Notes under the pieces: generated by a model | What the model saw: only the letters and a program-made list of their open reading frames with translations | The model's database searches: none | What the model was told of the DNA's origin: nothing | Translations under genes and position numbers: made by a program | Part shown: in pieces, positions 59,341 through 60,902 of the stretch | How the letters are laid out: the number at the start of each line of letters is the position of its first letter | Position numbering within the stretch: position 1 is the stretch's first letter | NCBI GenBank assembly: GCA_029262695.1 | Contig: JAJCYV010000032.1 | Location: 1-60,902 of the forward strand | DNA length: 60,902 bases | Source: Chloroflexota bacterium | GTDB taxonomy: Bacteria; Chloroflexota; Dehalococcoidia; SM23-28-2; RBG-16-64-32 | Direction: 5' to 3'

Positions 59341-60902
59341 CTACGTCGCGGAGAGCTCGGCCACCGCCGCCGCTGCCAGCGTCGCCGGCTCCCCCGGCGA
59401 CGCCTCAACCTTCGCTCTGGCAAAGACGTACGTGACGCTCGTGACGGGCCGGCCCGTCGCCTCCTGCACCCCGTGAACGTACAGGCCCGCCTGTAGCTCG
59501 TACTGCCGCAGCCGCTCCTCTACGGCGTCGGCCCGAACGTCGTCCGTCTTCCAGTCGATCAGCTCGATCCCCTCCGCCGTCTCAATCAGCAGGTCCACGA
59601 AGCCCTCCAGCACGGCACTGTCCCGCCTGACCACGAACGGCGCCTCCCGTAGAGCGCGCGTCGCCGCCGCGGCGCGCCGCCAGGCGTCAGACTCCCGCAC
59701 CACCCAGCTCACCAGCCGCACCACCTCAGTCTCGCGGTGCGGGATCGCCTCCGCGACCGCCTGTGCCCGACAGAACGCCTCGATCGTCGCGTCGGCCGGG
59801 TCCAGAGGCAGGCTCTGAATCGCAGCGTGTACGGCTCGGCCCAGACGGGTGCCGGCGCGCCCGCGCGACCACGGCTCGGAGGCGTCTGTCTTCTCGTTCT
59901 TCTGGTCGCGGATCGCCGTCGCGCTCGTGTAGCGGCGCGTTGTCGCAGTGCTCACCAGCGCCGCCCGCCCGGCGTCGAAGCGCTCGCCATCGAGTCCGTC
60001 CGCCAGCTCCACTGTCAGTCCGGCCAGCCGCGAGCCGGCGACCGGCGGGATCGAAGACGGCACATCCAGCTCTTCGGCGTGTTCCTGCGCGCCGTAATCG
60101 ATCAGGCGCTTCGCCCAGGGCTCGCGCTGATTCGAGGTATGGTACAGCGACACGATCAAGTGATCGCGCGCCCGCGTCGACGCGACATAAAGCAACCGGT
60201 CCATCTCAGCGGAGACATGCTCAAGCTCCGTCGCGTGCAGGTCGCCGTACGCCCCGAGTTCGAAGACACGGTTGGCTCCCTTCGTCCCGGCGCGAACGCC
60301 GGCGCGCCGGGCGGCATAGTCCGCCAGGTACGTCGGGTAGTCGTTCCTGTTGATCGTGACTCCGAGACCGCCCAGCATCACGATCGGGAACTCGAGACCC
60401 TTCGCGGCGTGGATCGTCATGATGCGGACTGCTTCCTCGTCGTCGTCGATACCCGCGCCCTCGTGGTCGACGATCATCCTCTCCGACTGCCGCTCCAGCC
60501 ACGACACGAACGCGCGCAGGCTCTCGGGCCGGGAGCGCTCGAACGCCCGCGCCTGCTCGACCAGGAAACGGGCGCGACGGAAGGCGTTGCGGTCGCCCTG
60601 ATCGATCGTCCCCGCCTCGACAACCCGGCGCTCCCAGACGAGCTTCTCGACGAGCCCCGCCAGCGACGTCTCGTGCCGGCCTTCGTGGTAGCCCCGCAGG
60701 ATGCGGAGCGCCTTCGCAACGGGGCCCGTCCGACCATCGAGGTCGCCGCGCAGGTAGTCGAAACGCCCTCTGTTGTCGGTCGCGAAAGCCGCAAGGTCCA
60801 CGTCGGAGCAGGCGAACGCCGGGCTGCGCAGAGCCCCGGCAACCGCCACCTCGTCCGCCGGGTCGTCAACGGCGGTGAGGCAGTTGATGATGTCCCTCAC
60901 CT
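59341..60902 (-). CDS. AddA-like helicase-nuclease, C-terminal part
   Basis: About 520 residues to the right edge; the N-terminal part with the Walker motifs is outside. UvrD motif V appears as VRIMTIHAAKGLEFPIV and motif VI as EMDRLLYVASTRARDHLIV. The C-terminal PD-(D/E)XK nuclease carries EGFVDLLIETAEGIELIDWKTDD. This combination is that of AddA, the subunit processing double-strand breaks for RecA. No addB partner is seen downstream on this side. Confidence 0.88.
   Translation of the reverse strand, partial: VRDIINCLTAVDDPADEVAVAGALRSPAFACSDVDLAAFATDNRGRFDYLRGDLDGRTGPVAKALRILRGYHEGRHETSLAGLVEKLVWERRVVEAGTIDQGDRNAFRRARFLVEQARAFERSRPESLRAFVSWLERQSERMIVDHEGAGIDDDEEAVRIMTIHAAKGLEFPIVMLGGLGVTINRNDYPTYLADYAARRAGVRAGTKGANRVFELGAYGDLHATELEHVSAEMDRLLYVASTRARDHLIVSLYHTSNQREPWAKRLIDYGAQEHAEELDVPSSIPPVAGSRLAGLTVELADGLDGERFDAGRAALVSTATTRRYTSATAIRDQKNEKTDASEPWSRGRAGTRLGRAVHAAIQSLPLDPADATIEAFCRAQAVAEAIPHRETEVVRLVSWVVRESDAWRRAAAATRALREAPFVVRRDSAVLEGFVDLLIETAEGIELIDWKTDDVRADAVEERLRQYELQAGLYVHGVQEATGRPVTSVTYVFARAKVEASPGEPATLAAAAVAELSAT

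Overview
This is a high-GC bacterial chromosomal window with dense, mostly short-spaced operons. Gene content and codon bias suggest a Chloroflexota bacterium, probably a free-living Dehalococcoidia-like lineage. The phylum call is an inference, since the window has no rRNA or marker alignment. Several genes appear to be read from leaderless transcripts, with a -10 box about 6 nt before the start codon.

Layout. 1-3.9 kb is accessory DNA: a gene cut by the left edge, a coiled-coil protein, a lipoprotein, a lone AIPR phage-defence gene, palindromic repeats and a VOC protein. 4.0-13.8 kb is a housekeeping run: argF, cdaA (c-di-AMP synthase), ybbR, der, plsY, tldD, tldE, a HEAT-repeat protein, Nudix and GNAT. 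13.8-14.6 kb holds a gene with an antitoxin-like N-terminus. 14.6-20.3 kb (minus strand) is an acyl-CoA degradation module: two SDRs, two MaoC hotdog hydratases, a PHP phosphoesterase, and a thiolase-fold protein without the usual Cys plus its DUF35 partner. 21.3-30.8 kb is a complex I operon, nuoA-C-D-H-J-K-L-M-N, without the Fe-S subunits nuoB and nuoI. 31.8-36.6 kb is ybeY, dnaX, ybaB, recR, recO and two FmdB zinc ribbons. 36.6-41.0 kb (minus) is a polyprenyl synthase, tatD, metG and rsmI, followed by guaB3.

The most striking locus is 42.2-44.4 kb, about 2 kb bounded by two diverged copies of the guaB3 3' end. It carries an Asp-nucleophile alpha/beta hydrolase and an alkylmercury lyase (merB) with two in-frame TGA codons. 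These fall at the positions of the two catalytic cysteines of MerB (Cys96 and Cys159 of the plasmid R831b enzyme). Each TGA is followed at bacterial-SECIS distance by a perfect 7-bp hairpin, and the second has the same GGUC loop as E. coli fdhF. I read this as a double-selenocysteine MerB.

Further right, a LysM/M23 hydrolase is followed by kamA, a lysine 2,3-aminomutase-family gene preceded by a c-di-AMP (ydaO-type) riboswitch and terminator. c-di-AMP synthase and a c-di-AMP target are thus in one window. Next is a three-gene bacterial ceramide cluster (serine palmitoyltransferase, bCerS-like acyltransferase, CerR-like reductase). 51.2-56.9 kb contains a decayed GNAT gene, two paralogous small proteins with conserved ends, a dockerin-like secreted protein, a TetR/MMPL pair, and a duplicated intergenic element that looks like a small RNA. 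The right end has three tRNA genes (Asn, Gln, Leu), an endonuclease/phosphatase-family protein, a secreted protein, a small leaderless gene and the C-terminal part of an AddA-like helicase-nuclease.
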